Source: Macrolepiota albuminosa
Taxonomy: Eukaryota; Basidiomycota; Agaricomycetes; Agaricales; Agaricaceae
Assembly: GCA_027475525.1 (NCBI GenBank)
Contig: JAMWFC010000108.1
Span: 745,811 to 809,810 of the forward strand
Reading direction: 5' to 3'
DNA: 64,000 nucleotides
Part shown: positions 20,572-34,366 of the stretch, piece after piece
How the letters are laid out: each line of letters begins with the position of its first letter
Position numbering within the stretch: position 1 is the stretch's first letter
Notes under the pieces: generated by a model
What the model was told of the DNA's origin: nothing
What the model saw: only the letters and a program-made list of their open reading frames with translations
Databases searched by the model: none
Translations under genes and position numbers: made by a program

Positions 20572-20725
20572 TCCTTTGCTCCATCATCTAAAATTTCACA
20601 GTACTGCTCTGCATTCATGATCCCCACCACCTCTACAAGCTTTTCTACTCCTTTGCTCCATCATCTAAAATTTCACAGTACTGCTCTGCATTCATGATCC
20701 CCACCACCTCTACAAGCTTTTCTAC
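20572..20725. repeat. 77-bp tandem duplication R
   Basis: Units 20572-20648 and 20649-20725 are identical, in the middle of transposase 1. Confidence 0.95.
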
Positions 20726-21681
20726 CTCATTCCAACTCATACAGCCCCATACCATGAGATTATTCCCTCCTTCATGCTTCATAGTAGGTGTAGTTGTTCA
20801 GTCTTGAAATGTCTTCTTCTTGTAGCTTCCACACATACTGCTTCCCATCTGACCCAATCCTATTAATCTTTGTCTCATCTGTCCACAACACCCTTTTCCA
20901 GTCCTCTATAGTCCAGTTCTGATGCTTCTGAGCCCATTTAAGCTGTAGTTGTCAATGTTTAGCTTTGAGCATAGGAACTTTTCTTTTGGTAGCAGACCAA
21001 TACCCCTCCTCCTTCAACACATTCCAGACAGTCTTGAAAGAGACAGGGTTGGAAATGATGTTGTTGATAAAATTAGTGGCCTGGACAGCTGTATCAAGTC
21101 TCCTAGTTGAGATTTGTCAAACAATAGCCTGTTTATCACATGGAGTAAGCTTAGCAGGATGGCCTCCAGGATGGTTTTTCTTGTCCATCTCCAACTCTCT
21201 ACCAATCCTCCCAGTAGTGGACTTCCCTAGACCAGTTTGAGCTCCAATCTGACCAGAGAATACCCTTGAGCAAGAAGAGAAGCAACAGTAGAGTGTTGTG
21301 CAGAAGGAATAGGTTTCATGATAGTGGTTGAAGGTCAAGATGTGGTTCAACCAGCTTGAACTACTCCCAAATATATCTAAACATGGTCACATGACTTTGG
21401 TTATATTCCCACATGCAACTTACTCTTTATTTCTGAGTAAAATAAGGATAAACCTGAAAAATTAGAGATGCTCAAAAAACTGTCCCAATGAGTGAATATT
21501 TTAAAATGGCTATTGCTCCATCAGTTTTGATCTTGATTACATAAACCTAGATTCATTCTGTAGCTACGATGCCATAGTATTTTACATGATTTAATCAGGA
21601 TTTTACATACTTCCCATCCTTCATGCCAATGTCATCTTTCAAAAAGTATAAAACATTGGGACAGTTTTTTGAGCCACTGTA

Positions 21682-22142
21682 GCTAAAGGGGTGGAATAGT
21701 ATATTACAATTAGTATTTGCATATAAAATAATATAAGTGTGGAGTCATCAAAGAATCAGAAATCAGAATAATTTGTTAATATATAATATATACAAACTAT
21801 AATATAAGTAAAATAGGGTAAGGTTCTTATCTGAAGTCAAGAAATCGAGAATAGTTTGACTCCAGGTAGCTAGCAATGTTTTTAACTAATTGTACTAATG
21901 AAACAATTGAAGCTCAATGAAGAGCTTTTGATTTGAACGAGAGAATTGCAATATATGTATGTCATACAGGCAACCAGGTTGAGTAGTTGTTGCAAGAGGG
22001 ACAGAGTGGACAAATGAATGGATTAGAATAAACTATACAATTGATGAGAGACATAGTAGAATTAGATCTGGAGATCAGAAATATCTCAGTCATCTCAGTC
22101 ATCTATATATTGATTAAGTTTGACAAAATGACAACTGATTAT
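21682..22142. other. AT-rich spacer, nothing recognised
   Basis: No coding signal. It ends at the 28-bp tandem repeat. Confidence 0.4.
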
Positions 22143-22226
22143 ATAATCCTTCATCCAGACAAATGCTCATATAATTCTTTATACAGACAAACACTCATAT
22201 AATCCTTCGTCCAGACAAATGCTTAT
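22143..22226. repeat. 28-bp tandem repeat, three units
   Basis: Units at 22143-22170, 22171-22198 and 22199-22226 follow ataatccttcatccagacaa with small changes. Related phrases (atgctcatccagacaaatg, gtgttcatccatataaatg) recur at 34200-34250 and 43060-43115. Confidence 0.65.
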
Positions 22227-22295
22227 ATAATCATATGTGGAGTTTAATTTAATTTCTATTTCTATTTCAAAAATAAGGTGTGAGTTTTTTTTTGG

Positions 22296-22395
22296 AGTAG
22301 CATTTCAAGTGGCTCAATGGCCTATGTCCTTGGCAAGGCCCTCTTGCCTGCTGTGCTGCTCATCTAGAGTTCAAATTAGGTTCTTCTACTAGAGA
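22296..22395 (+). mobile_element. Possible SINE with a tRNA-like head
   Basis: A-box-like tggctcaatgg (22310-22320) and B-box-like gttcaaatta (22369-22378) are spaced as in a tRNA with a long variable arm. AGTAG at the start can pair with CTACT after the B box. The rest of the fold is poor and no second copy was seen, so this is tentative. Confidence 0.3.
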
Positions 22396-22399
22396 GGCA

Positions 22400-24050
22400 G
22401 CTAATTTTGGTCTCTACAAGGAAATGCCTTTATATATGTATGTGGAGCTAACAGCTCAGGGCCCATTTCATCCCAACCCGTCTCTCTGATATGGCCTACT
22501 AGCTATTAAAATTTTGCCTAGCTGTTTTCTAGCTCTTCCAAACTCTTCAGGTCTATTATTCTTGTGCCATTTCAGGTCTCCACTATTACACGTTAAAGGA
22601 TGGTTTTCTTTCCTCTCCTTCTGTCTGTCAGCTTGACATCCAGCTCAGCTTTATTTTATTCCATTTGTTAATTATTTCTAGTGTGAATGTGGACTATTTT
22701 CTTTTCTTGTTACATTGTAAGTGTCTATATAAAATAAGCCGCTTTTAGGTTCAGTATTTTGTGCACTTAGGTCAGATCTAGGGAGAGTCTTCTTTCAGTG
22801 TCCGTAATCTTTATTGAAGGGCTGTCTAGTATGGTGGATAAATTTCGCTCTGGCCATATTTTCCTCATTTTTCTTCTCCATATATTTTCCGCTTCTTCTC
22901 ATACAATCTTCTGATTAACATGGGAGCATTTAGTGATAATGTGATCCAGAAAGTCTATTTTACTTTATCATTATGGCTGTATATCCTCTGGCTCTTCAAG
23001 TCAGGCTTCAGTGTCTGTTTGTCTTAGTATGATCCCATCTTGTACGCATCATGTTAGACCAGAAGATTTGCTTCTTATTTGGGGTTTTCTTATTTACTAT
23101 CATCACTGCCTCCTTTATTCCTTTAATCTTCTTTATTCCTTTAATTGCTTTTATCATTCTAGGCCTTGGTAGAGTCTCACATTAAAAACTACTTTCTGGC
23201 ATTTGCTTTCGTCGGAACTATAACGTGAGTATGAATATGTCTTTTGCTTAGTTAACATATGAGGTTGCAGGCACCTGACTGAGTTTTCTAACTTCATGCA
23301 GTCACTACACTCACAGTTGGAATCTAGATAAGTATATCGCATTTTATCTTTCCCTCTAATATCCAATATTTCTGTATTCCCAATTTGTGTTTGCTTTTGA
23401 GACACTCCACTGTCTTTTCATGGTTCATTTTTCTGATGCTCAGGTCATCAGCAGCTACATGATACCATATCAGCATTTTCCTCAGAATTTCCCTGTTGAA
23501 GGCAAGTCATCAAGCCTTATATTAAACTCTGCTGTTACTTTAAATAAACAAGCTATATTTGGGCTCATGTTTACTCATGCAAACAATCATCTTCATCTTT
23601 CACGATTGCAGGAATGGTGATACCTTGACTCGCTTGTCCACCATCTCTTCTGACTTTGGGGTGTTGTCAGCTATGACTGCATCAGCCACCAAGGCTCATA
23701 GTGGTCTGTCTGCTCTGAATTTCAAATAAGATTTTAGCTACATAATATTTATTGCTTTATTTCTTGTTCTGATGTCGACTATCAAAGGATTTGTACATTG
23801 TTTTCTTGTTAACTAGAGAGCTTTTCCTAGCTCACATAAACTTTACTACTCTTTTTGCTAGTAGCTTTTCAGTTTGGCAAGACATGCTCTAGACCTATGC
23901 TAGGTATTGTAATATACCTACAATCATTATATGTGCAATGTGCTATCTGCCCTTGATAGTGGAGCAGCCCAGCACTTATCAATCTTTTCTAGTAAATTGG
24001 CCCACTGAGCATTCAAATCTGCTGCATTTCCATACCATGCACCCAGAATT
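22400..24050. other. No gene recognised
   Basis: Frames are short and without motifs on both strands. T-rich on the plus strand. Possibly the 3' portion of the adjacent LINE relic, but I see no RT motifs. Confidence 0.35.
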
Positions 24051-24053
24051 GTA

Positions 24054-25700
24054 TTAATGTGCCTTTCTCTTCTTTGCTATCCAGATACTAGTTGGTATTA
24101 TTATGGGGCCCTCTGGCCTTGTTTTTCTCACTCGTTTTCTGTACTCCAGTAAACCAATCGGAATTGTTTCTGTTTTCTGCATATTAAAGTTTGCTTCTAA
24201 TGTTGTGCACCAGTCTTCAAGGATTGGATTTAAAACATCTGTGTTGTCTTTTATTAATAGAAACATAGTCACATTATTAGCAAAAAAGTTCGCAATTGGC
24301 TTTTTGGCATGGCCTGGAATATCATAACCTTTTAGGTGGGATTCCTTGAGGAAGGCTGCTAATAGTTCAATTCTTAGGTTCTGTGTTAAGTCATTTATAA
24401 ACTTGTTATTGAAGGACTTCTAGGATTGGTATGGAATCTCATCTGGTCCTGATGCTGAGCTATTATTTGAGAGCTTTAGTGCCGTCAGCAGTTCCTTTGT
24501 TTCAATTGTACTGCTCAGGTCTTTTTTTTGTTGTTCTGATGTGCAAGCCTTGATTGTGCCCAGAACTTTTAGGGTCTTCTTCTCATGTTCTTGGTCTGTG
24601 ATGTCTTTGCGCTTACTTTGGAGTTTGTTATGGTAATTTCTGGCCATATTGGCCATATTAACTGAGTTGCTCTTATATGTCAATGAAGACATGTTGGGGC
24701 TTTTTTTCTTGAATGATAAAGGCATATATTATGTTTCTGGATTGTCCACTTGTTTGTTGGATATTGTGCATGCAATACTTGCACATTGTTTTCCTTTCTA
24801 ACCTATTCTTAATTGCAATTTTCTTTCTTTTAGCCATGTGATATTTCCTCTTAAGAGATTTCAGTTTCTTTGTTATTTTCTTAACCATCTCTGTTTTCTC
24901 TACATCATCAATGTCTGGGTCATCTAGCTTCTGGTTTCTTACAACTTGATTTCCTTTTTCTCTATAATATACTTTGGCACTAGGATCTTATCCCTTTCTT
25001 TTGTATAGATTAACAGGTTTCTTTTTCATTTCATATATACAGTCTGGAGATTTGCTTCTGACAATCTGTTGTTGTCTAGAGTTTTAATTTTATCTAGTGC
25101 TATTACATCAGACTCTACTACATATTTTCTGAATTTTTCATCATGTATTATGTGATTTTTCATTACCCATCTCTCTTTTCTCACAATTGAGGCCTCTGCA
25201 TGTGCTACCATGACTTGGTTGGAAAAGCATCTCTCCATGCATTTCTCAAGCATAGGATTTGCTTTAAGTGGTCTAGAGCTTCAGTTGCCTCTCTTGTAGA
25301 AGATCTATCCTGAGCATTTTCTACTATGTTGAGGTTTTCGGCCATGACATCTACCTTAACTCTCAGGTTATCTGTAAAGAAGCTATTCAGTGTAAGCCAG
25401 AAGTTTTCATTATCTTGGCCATCACTTTCAGTGATGTTTGGTGCGTATACTGCAACAAAATTGATTCCTTTGTCTTGGGACAATCATCTTCAATTTCGCA
25501 CCTTAGACTTTCAATAGATTTTTTTTCAACACTACTACTACTCCTTCTTTTCCAGATGGGTTCTCTGGGTTAGGGGAGTAGAAAATTTAGCTGCTTCACC
25601 TCTTTCTTCTGTTCATCTGACAGGTGGGTCTCCTTGACTGATAGAATTCCATTTTTTTTGTTTCTCAGTACTTGATTTACATAGTTCTATTTATTTTCAG
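24054..25700 (-). pseudogene. LINE (non-LTR retrotransposon) remnant
   Basis: Decayed minus-strand ORF2. From 25670 down to about 25270 it reads like the endonuclease domain: KNGILSVKETHLSDEQ, then FVAVYAPN, NFWLTLNSFF and DVMAENLNIVE (family consensus D-N-IVE). From 25250 to 24060 come the linker and the RT start: LLTALKLSNNSSASGPDEIPY (the K-GKAPGPDGI-type motif), KPIANFFANN, and NMQKTETIPIG after the position where the catalytic FADD box would be (AGNVT-like here). Stops and frame changes occur throughout. Family level (Tad-like or other) cannot be decided. Confidence 0.65.
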
Positions 25701-28532
25701 ATCTAGGTGCTCCGGTTGTTTCAAGGCTACTTTGGTATGCTTGTAAGATGGCAATCTTGTGGTATGGATATTTGTTGACTTCTATGAAACTTGGCTGAAG
25801 CAGATAACTAGTTGTTCTATTTGACCTTCTAGTTTAGAGGCTGCTATCAATTGTGAGGAGCTCTCTTAGTTATCATCCTCTACTGATGATTTCTTACCTA
25901 AAATAGTTCTGCAGAGGACAGGTTGTGATGATATTTACTTCATTTCTGATTGACCCTTGTATTATGTGTTGCTAAGCATTATTATCTCCTGCGCTACTAC
26001 TGATGCTATTAGTTACACAAATGGTGAATAGTCCTCTGAACTCCAGATCTTGGGAGTGTTTGAGTCTTTGTATGGAAGGTAAGAAGACGAGGATGTGTGC
26101 GGGACGTTGTGTTGTTCATTGGATTCAGTTGGAGATCCACCTCCATATTTCTCATTTCTGGTGACTAGGGCTGAAGTGGTGGCAAACTCTTTTAGCCCTT
26201 CGGAAAGCAGGTGTGAGCCATTGCAGACAATTTTAAATCTTGTTGTGTATAGATTATTGTTGGTATAGTTGATAAGATTTATAAAGTAATCAATTGTGCT
26301 ATCTCGAAGTGAAAGCATTTTCCAAACCTTCAGGAGGAACTTTGCATTGAGGTTATAGCAGTCTTACAGGATTAGCTGCTTACTCTTTGCTCAAGCAGGA
26401 CTGCTGCACAGCATCTTTCTCTATTTTTTTTGTAGACTGCCATTTTTGTCTTATGACTTGGTTCTATGACTGCATATATCATGTAGGGCTAATATATTTC
26501 AGTCATTTCCTTGTTCTTTGTGACATATACTGCCAGAAAAACCCACTTGCTGTGCATGGTAGTACTCTATGGATTCCTCATTATGAATAATGTTAACTTC
26601 CAACTAGTTCTGTTATCTTCAGGATGTGATTTTCAAATAGAGTTTTGTAAGAAGATTCCAGACACAAAGCCATTGATCTTTTACACAATATATCAAGGTC
26701 TATACTACTGTAATATAGTCCAATAGTTCACAAAAGGAAAGAAGAAATTTAGTTGAACTTTGCATGTGATGTTGCCAACAATACCAGGAAAATGAAAAAA
26801 GCAGATTCAATCAAATTGTTCTAGATTTAGTTATTACTAAAGATACTAACTAAACTTTCTGAGAGTCATGCTAGAAAGCAGATTCAATCAAATTGTTCTA
26901 GATTTAGTTATTACTAAAGATACTAACTAAACTTTCTGAGAGTCATGCTAGTATAAGTATAAGAGATAGTATATCCAGAATTTTAGAGCATTTTGAGGTG
27001 TGAGATATGAAATACAAGGGTTAGTATGTCTAAGCATGATGATTAATGATTTGCCATCAGATTTCACAGTCCAAAATTGAATGTAATGTAATGTGTTTGT
27101 TATGTTAAAATGTTTAATCTCTTTCAGCATGCTAGAGTGGAGATTGAACTGATAGCTTGAGTCAGTGTTATAATATGTGATAGAATTTTTAAAACTTACA
27201 ACTTTTGAGACATGCTCAACATAACAACACATCCACCACTCTCTAACTCAGTGCAGGTGTGTCAAAACCATAGAGAACATATTGTAATTGAACTTACTCA
27301 GCTGACAGCAAAAACTCAATCAGTAAGAAAAATACAGTTTAACATTGATAAGAATAAATACTGAGTGCAGAGAACAATATTCTTTGGCAAAACAATGTTA
27401 AAAAAAAATAGCAAAAATAATCCAACTGATTTCAAATTTTTAATTAAATATTTCTAAGAAAAAATATTGTAACTAAATTTTTAATAGTACTTAATCTGAT
27501 GCTATTGAATGCATTGCAGAAGAGGGCTGTATTAGTTATTCTTGAGTCTAAGAACCAGAGTAAGCCTCTTGTGGCAATTTATTCAATTATTCTTTCAAGT
27601 TCAGTTAAAATATTTTTTCTAAAATTTTAACAAACAAAATTCTGAAATTAATTGGATTATGTTTACTGTGTTTTTACAAATTTTCTATTATTTTGACAAA
27701 AACATATAAATAAAATTTTGAAATCAATTGGATTACAGTGCAGTAACCTTTCTTAAGACATCGACATATAATAAGTGAATTAAGAACTAAATTTTCAAAA
27801 ATATAAATAAACTTTGAATTATGCAGACATATAGGTAGGTTAATTAAAAAGATATCTATGCATTTATATCAATATCTGAAGGATGTCAAGTAGTTATAAA
27901 AAGATGAATATGGTGGGGATCTGAAATGAATGTTATAAATAATATTAAGTTGCATCAATAATATGTCACATTTAAAAAGTACTCATACTGCCATCATTAT
28001 AGAGGTTCAAATCTTGCTCTGATTGTCTATATATAGACATCAACTGTACATATAGGCATACACCTTCAAGGCTGTATGACAGAATTAAAATAATTAGATT
28101 GAAAAAACGTACAAGGCTGAAAAAATAAAGTTGATTTGATATCAAATTTAGTGAAATCAGTACATCTTTATCTATATTCATTGCAATACTCATCCAATGC
28201 TCCTCAAACTTTGATATCACTTAAATAGTGTGTATTTGCAGTTTTGTGCTTATAATATTTAGATAATCTGTGAAAAACTCCAGTTGCTAGATGAATTGTC
28301 TCAAGAAAGATTACTATGCTATATTTTTAGATTGTTTCAATTTGATGATGCTTGATTATCCATGATTGTATTTAGTGGTATTATATATCATGCATCTCTC
28401 TTTCTTTGACTCTCAACATTGACATACTATACTATCAATATTCGAAGCATCTCTACCACAATATTTGCTCAGTCATCTTTCATTATCAATTAACACTTAT
28501 CAGTTTTTCTATATTTGCAGTATTTTGAGCCT
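25701..28532. other. No gene recognised; contains duplication S
   Basis: Only short frames. 26013-26318 (minus) has no motif. 27300-28500 is very AT-rich. The only structure is a 77-bp duplication at 26798-26951. Confidence 0.35.
26798..26951. repeat. 77-bp tandem duplication S
   Basis: Units 26798-26874 and 26875-26951 are identical, in DNA with no recognised element. Confidence 0.95.
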
Positions 28533-31500
28533 CTATGCCTGCATCTCAACGTCATCTACGCATACTTAATAAAATATTTTCATCCTACTCGTGGTTTACT
28601 AATACACTACTTGTAACAGAAGATCTTCCTTCATGCTATGGAGAAGATATGTTGGTACATGTATGTTGTACTAACAGTTTTCATGTTGTCAGTGATCTGA
28701 TTTCTTGCTTTATATTTGTTTTTAGAAACTTGTTAAATATATATCCAATGAGGAGTGTAAGCCTGCAGAAGTGCACAAAGACAACTAGTTTTTGCTTTTT
28801 CAAGCCTTTATGACCAATCAAAAAGTTACATTAGTTTCTGGAAAAACATTGCTAGATGCCCGGTTCAAAGTGCCTATAGCATATCATATACTCGATATAT
28901 ATAAGTTGATGCTCAGCAGTCCTTTTAGACCTCCTACGACATCTGGATCTATAGTAGACAATCAGAAAGCGGTGTGTCACCTAATAAAAATTATGTTGCT
29001 TTATACTTATTTTGCACTATTTGTTGTATTTATACTTCTTATGTTTTATAGCCTATGAGTTTATTGAATAATATATATTTACTGTTGGACAAGTCTCATA
29101 AAGTATTTAAAAAACATATACAGGCACTTTATGCTAAGGCCTGTAGAGAAAAAACATTTGTCAATGCTGTGGCTCCGCCTATTTCTAGTGGACTATTGGT
29201 GCATCTTTATTCCAGTTTAGCAAAGCATGTTGGGAAAAAAAATATCATGACAACTTTGATCAATTTAACCTCTGCTACTTTATATCTGGAATGTCTTCTC
29301 AAGGCATTTATTCTGGTATTATTATGAAGTTTTTTTTCCATTCTAACACAGCATATATAGAGGAATCTGTCACTTCCGACTGATATAAAGACTCTGGAAA
29401 ATATGATTGCTTCGGAGTAAATGTATTTTATTGCCTTTGTTCACAAATTTTAATATTTGTTATTTTAGCTTGGAAAGTGACTAGACTGAGGTCAAGTACA
29501 TTTGTGAATCTTATATTTTGGGAGTCTGGGGCCATATTAGGTTACTTCATAATTGTTTATATATAGCTTTATTTGTATTGCCGCTGATGCTTCTCCACCC
29601 TCAAAAATACAATGAAGTTGGTGCAAAGGAAATAGTATTCAATGTGAGTTATTCTTTTAGCTCATGTATATACAGCTTATTTACTACTTATAAATTTTAA
29701 ATAGTTGTGGAAACATATTGGTGGTTTGAAATGTCCATCTGCTATTATAAGAGCAGATAGGGTATTGTAGAAGGTCCTGTTTTCTGTCACATTGGGAGGT
29801 GACCTCATCTACAAACTTGCCATAGCATTTCAGAATTTGGAAGGAGTTGTATTCAAAGCAGCTCTTGATTGGCTTTCTCTAGTTGAAGGAACTCCTAGTC
29901 TTTCCTGTCTATTGACAGCTCCTCATGAGTCAGAGGTTGAACAAATATCTGAAATTTCTTACAGCGATTTATCCTTTTCCATTTGTCATCTGCATCTACA
30001 TCATCCGATACATACTTTGAACAGCAGCATGACATTACTGGTTGTTGATGATATCCGTGCCTCAAACACTATGTCTATGTTGTCTCAATCATCTCCGTCT
30101 CATAAATTGATCAACATCATGTCATTACCAGTTGTTGATGATATTCATATTTTAAATGTTGTGTTCACACTGTCTCAATCATCTCTGTCTCGTAGGCTGA
30201 TCAACACTACATCGTTATCAGTTGTTGAGAATACTCATGCTTTAAACGTTGTCTCTATGCTGTCTCAATCATTTCTGTCTTGTAGGTTAATCAATACCAT
30301 ACTGTTTCTGATTGACAAAGAAGTTTTACTTCCAATTGTTGGTTCTTCTCAATTACTACCAACTTCTTTCATTGGAAATATAGGGATTGTGGATAACAAC
30401 ATGTCTCCATTGGTTCAAAATAATCCTTTAATCGCTGCACCTATTCCTTCACAACCAACTTTATTTATTAATAGTATAACAGTTTCAGATATCATGTCTG
30501 TTACAAACAACAATTCTCCTTCTATGATATCTGATCTTGTAGATACAATCGACAATACTACCTCTTCTTAGTCTGTGGACAATCCTTCAGATCCTATGGT
30601 TACTCACAGTCTATACAGTGAATTATTCTAATTATATTTACTCATTTTATGCATTCTTATGCTCATTATTGTTGATAGATTCACCTAATTCCCCCTCATC
30701 ATCCAATCAGTCTTTCTCAGACGAGTCCAACATCATTGTATGTTTGATCCAGGAAGTTTTTGTTAGTACTACAAATAAATGTATCAAACCAATATATTGT
30801 ACTCCGCATATCAAATGAAGAAATACATGCTGTAAAGGTTGTGCTAATGCTACTGCACCCTAGCATTCTTCAAGTATATCAAGTACTACATATTGGAAAT
30901 ATAGTAAGTTTAATATTGTAGTCAAATATTCTGGAAATTTACCTTCCTCATATAAAGGTGCTGCTAAGCCAACTACCCTCATCAATTTGACATTTGAAGA
31001 CACTGTAATTTTCTGTTCATGCTGCTTAGTTATCAATGGCCTGATTATTTTCTTTTTTTTTTTTTTTAAAAAAAAAAGTCTAAATTTTGAAGATGACAAT
31101 ATTAACCTGTCTGGCATCATCATCTTCTTCATTGGAGATCGTCCCATTGAGTATCCTATTTATGGTACAAATTGCACTTATAAACTTCACAGTTTCATAT
31201 ATGTCATGATAATTAGTCTGTTTGTGCTTAACTTACACTTGACTAGCTCAAAAAGGATCTTACATGGTTCTATTCACTTGACAAATCTATAATTCAAGAT
31301 TTATCTCAACTATTTTTGATTAAAGTCATGGCGCTCGCTGATTTTTATAATTCAACCAATTGTACCATTGCTAAGCAACTGAAAACGCATTCTGCTGTTG
31401 TAATGAAGGCATGCAATGTTTCTGACAAGAGATTTAATGAATCCATCTTGTCATCTGTATGCAATATCTATAGTATCACTACTATCCACGGTATGTTATC

Positions 31501-33060
31501 ATATTTGTGATGTGTACTTTTACTGAAATTTTACAGTCAGATTTCACTTTATTGGATACTAACTATACATGCAAAGGATCGCCTCGTGATCTTTTTGTTG
31601 CTGCTTCTTCTACACCTTCATGTGCAATCAGCACACTCTACATGCCCACTAATCGTGATCTATTCCTCTTACTACCTATATCTGGTGAATGGTATGCGTA
31701 GTCAGAAGCCAATGGTCAGTCTTCTTATTGCAGATTTATCGACCAATATCTGCTTTCCAACATGCATTGAGCAATTGTGTCCACTGGTTCAGCTCATTAT
31801 TATTGGCACATAGACTCCAACAGATTTGGCACATTTATAAAAGTGGAGACAGGCATAAAATTGTAGGATATCGCAAGACCAAAGTCTGGATCATTCCAGG
31901 ACTTTGCCACTATTGATATATTTACCGACAAATATATATTGCATCAATCCAACGAGAATTTATGGAATATAGAAGTTGTGGTGTTAGATCCTGGCAATAT
32001 CTTGTAAGTTTGTTCACACATTGATATTCTTATCTTGTGCTATTATTTTGCTTCAACTCTGATGGATTCTATTATTGGAATATATCACCATTTTGTAGAC
32101 AGCAACGTTCTTACCAACACCGACCACGGAATAGCCTTGCATATACTATTAGTTCATATGCTAGCATATTATTACTGGTACTTTAAGCATTTATACATCA
32201 GTGTCATTGGTGTGTTTATTTTATTCTCTTATTTATTTTTACACTGCTATATTAACTGTTTAGATTGCAAATATCCTCATATACTGGATATAAGTACTTG
32301 GAACAGTTCTTTAGCATTGTTTTCTCTTTGCAACTATTTTAAGCTTTATAGTGCACTTATCAACTAGAATTACATGGATTATCAAAAGGATAGTCAGGCC
32401 TTTGAAGCCTCTATCAAGAATCAGTCAAGGACACATAAAATAGTTTATTGGTATTTCTATACACATAGCCTTCACAGTACTGGTTGTTCCATAACTGGGT
32501 ATGAGAAGATGTCTATGTAGTGTTTCTGGCGCATTAGGCACATGTCCTTATATTGTTGAAGAAGGCAGCTTATGCTTCAGGTTTTTAAGACGATACTATA
32601 AAATTGTTAGATCTGACAACCATATGTTTATCCATGTGTAAATGTATGAAGGGTGATACTGGATGAGATGTATTCAAACATATGACAATACCTTCATCTG
32701 AACATTTGTTCTATTGGCCTGGCATGACTTAAGACGTTGTTGTTTCTTCATACCAATTTTACAGTTTGTACTCACTTCTTTGTTATTCAAAGTTATATAA
32801 TAATAATCTTCAGATAATATCCTGCTTGATGGCTTGGTTTATGGAGACAAGCAAATATCATCTGAGCTGAGATTTTCTCTTGCTCATACCTCAACTCAAC
32901 TTGACTCTATCGAGCATGATAATAACGTATATTTGTATAATAGGCTTATTCACTTTATTAGTTGTGAATTAAATGGTAGCAATCATAATGAGTCAAGCAA
33001 CCAGGATGTAGACAATGCAGATGTACATTAGTCTTCAGATTCCACTTTTTTTGATTTCAA
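28533..33060 (+). pseudogene. Decayed JmjC-family gene, copy A
   Basis: Paralogue of the gene at 59505-63872, in the same order. Blocks: VPIAYHILDIYKL (about 28890); NLTSATLYLECLL (29265-29300); RNLSLPTDIKTLENMI (about 29360); LHNCLYIALFVLPLML (29550-29595); LWKHIGGLKCPSAIIRADR (from 29704); a Ser-rich linker with three 90-bp repeats (30028-30297); a JmjC-like core with YWHIDSNRFGTFIKVETG (31801-31854; H-x-D metal ligands) and PKSGSFQDF; then IGIYHHFVDSNVLTNTDHG (about 32070-32130), FSLCNYFKLYSALI and ASIKNQSRTHKIVYWYFYTH. Intron-like gaps fall where copy B has introns. Many stops are present. JmjC enzymes are Fe(II)/2-oxoglutarate oxygenases; activity here is lost. The ends are not defined. 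Confidence 0.65.
30028..30297 (+). repeat. 90-bp tandem repeat, three units, in the linker of copy A
   Basis: The block gttgttgatgatatccgtgc recurs at 30041, 30131 and 30221. Each unit encodes 30 residues with VVDD...SMLSQSS...LIN. The period is a multiple of three and the copies are diverged, so this is a real protein repeat unlike the 77-bp duplications. Confidence 0.8.
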
Positions 33061-34366
33061 TAATCAAGTTTCAAATTCATCACACTTTACTTCTAAAGTA
33101 AATGTATCCTGTTCTACAACATCAACAGCTCTCTCCCATAGTAAATGTTACCGCTTGTCATCTGATACATTAAACACTATTTTCTGTTCAGGTAAGTCTT
33201 TATTTCCATTGTATTATTAGTTGTCAATTGCTTATTAGTGTTTATTCATTGAACATACAGTTTGTTTGTGATTGCTGTTGCCTTCTAAGATCAGTCAAAG
33301 CTCTCATACCCCATAATTTGCAATAATATTTTCAACCCCACAAAGTATGTTTTTTGCATAAAAATAGCAATATTTGAATCTGGAGCTTTATCATAATATT
33401 AATATAATAATTTTTTTTAATGCAAATACTAGCGTGATGTTGTAAGAATAAAATTTCTTAAGTCCTGAAAATAAGTTATTGAACATTAGAAAAACCCACT
33501 TCTGAGAAAAGAGCCAAGAGATTCAAGCTAACTACAAGAGACTGAGTAAGTAAGATTAGTAGAATGTAGTATGAAACTTGTATAATAGGGACATTAGAAG
33601 AGAAATTTGAATGTAATACATAGTGTAGTGAGAACTAAATTATCAGCACTGTGAGCATAGTGTGAGATGACAAGTCACTATGACTGATGATAGTCATGCA
33701 ACTCATTAACTATTTCTACAAGCCTTCTTGAAACACATAAATCTAATTTTAATTATCTTGAAAATCAAATAAAGCTCATCTTATTTATCAAATCATGAAA
33801 GTTGGCACTCTATAAAATCAGAAGCAAAAGATCATTCAGTTGAAAGATGCACTAAGGATCTCTGTAAATTCTGCCCACAGTACAAAGCACGGAAACTTCA
33901 CTCTTCATGACTAATGATCATAGTCTTTGTCTTTATGGATCAACAACCTAACATCTTTCCAGAGATAGATTTGTAAATACTTTTAGTTCAAGATGAATGG
34001 TGCCTTGAGCTTTTCACAGTCTTCTATTTTATCATAAAAAGTCAGAGATGTCTCATATGCAAAGATCACTATACTTTATAATAAATTCCAGAGACTATGT
34101 GTTAAATTCAGAGATTCCTGAAACTTCTGATGCAATTACAAAAATTCAGGGCACAGATGTGTAGTTGTTTATAGAGAAGCTACCTTATGGACAAATAAAC
34201 AATTATATAACAATTATATAAATGCTCATCCAGACAAATGATAATGTAATGATTTTATTATTTTCACACAGTAGATAGACGACTAAAGTGCGTATTACTA
34301 GCCTTACTAGCCTTTCATAGACTATGTGGCAACTGCTTAATCTAGATATTCATGGCACTCATACTA
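33061..34366. other. AT-rich spacer, nothing but a repeat motif
   Basis: No coding signal. Contains the atgctcatccagacaaatg phrase at about 34208-34232. The 3' end of the Helitron must lie in the lower part, but I could not place a hairpin plus CTRR terminus. Confidence 0.4.

Larger units (their letters stand above)
20146..21350 (-). pseudogene. Tc1-like transposase (element 1)
   Basis: DDE transposase for cut-and-paste movement. Visible motifs: GLGKSTTGRIGREL (helix-turn-helix), NHPGGHPAKLT, VLWTDETKINRIG with the first Asp, YYFQQDNNSKHDSK with the second Asp, and SPDLNPIEHLW with the Glu 34 residues later (DD34E). The stop is TAG at 20146-20148. Duplications Q and R (77 bp) break it artificially. 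Beyond these there are a few in-frame stops, for example after KLTPCDKQAIV, so this copy is probably inactive. The start near 21350 is uncertain. About the same arrangement as the copy at 47.7-48.8 kb. Confidence 0.82.
19842..21679 (-). mobile_element. Tc1/mariner-like element 1
   Basis: Terminal sequences CAGTGGCTCAAAAAACTGTC and its inverse at 21657-21679 are flanked by TA (19840-19841 and 21680-21681), the Tc1/mariner target. The inverted repeats are long, over 200 bp. Each end also has an inner, oppositely oriented copy of the CTCAAAAAACTGTCCCAATG phrase (near 20108-20130 and 21470-21492), so each end is itself an imperfect palindrome. It encodes one transposase on the minus strand. Confidence 0.88.
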
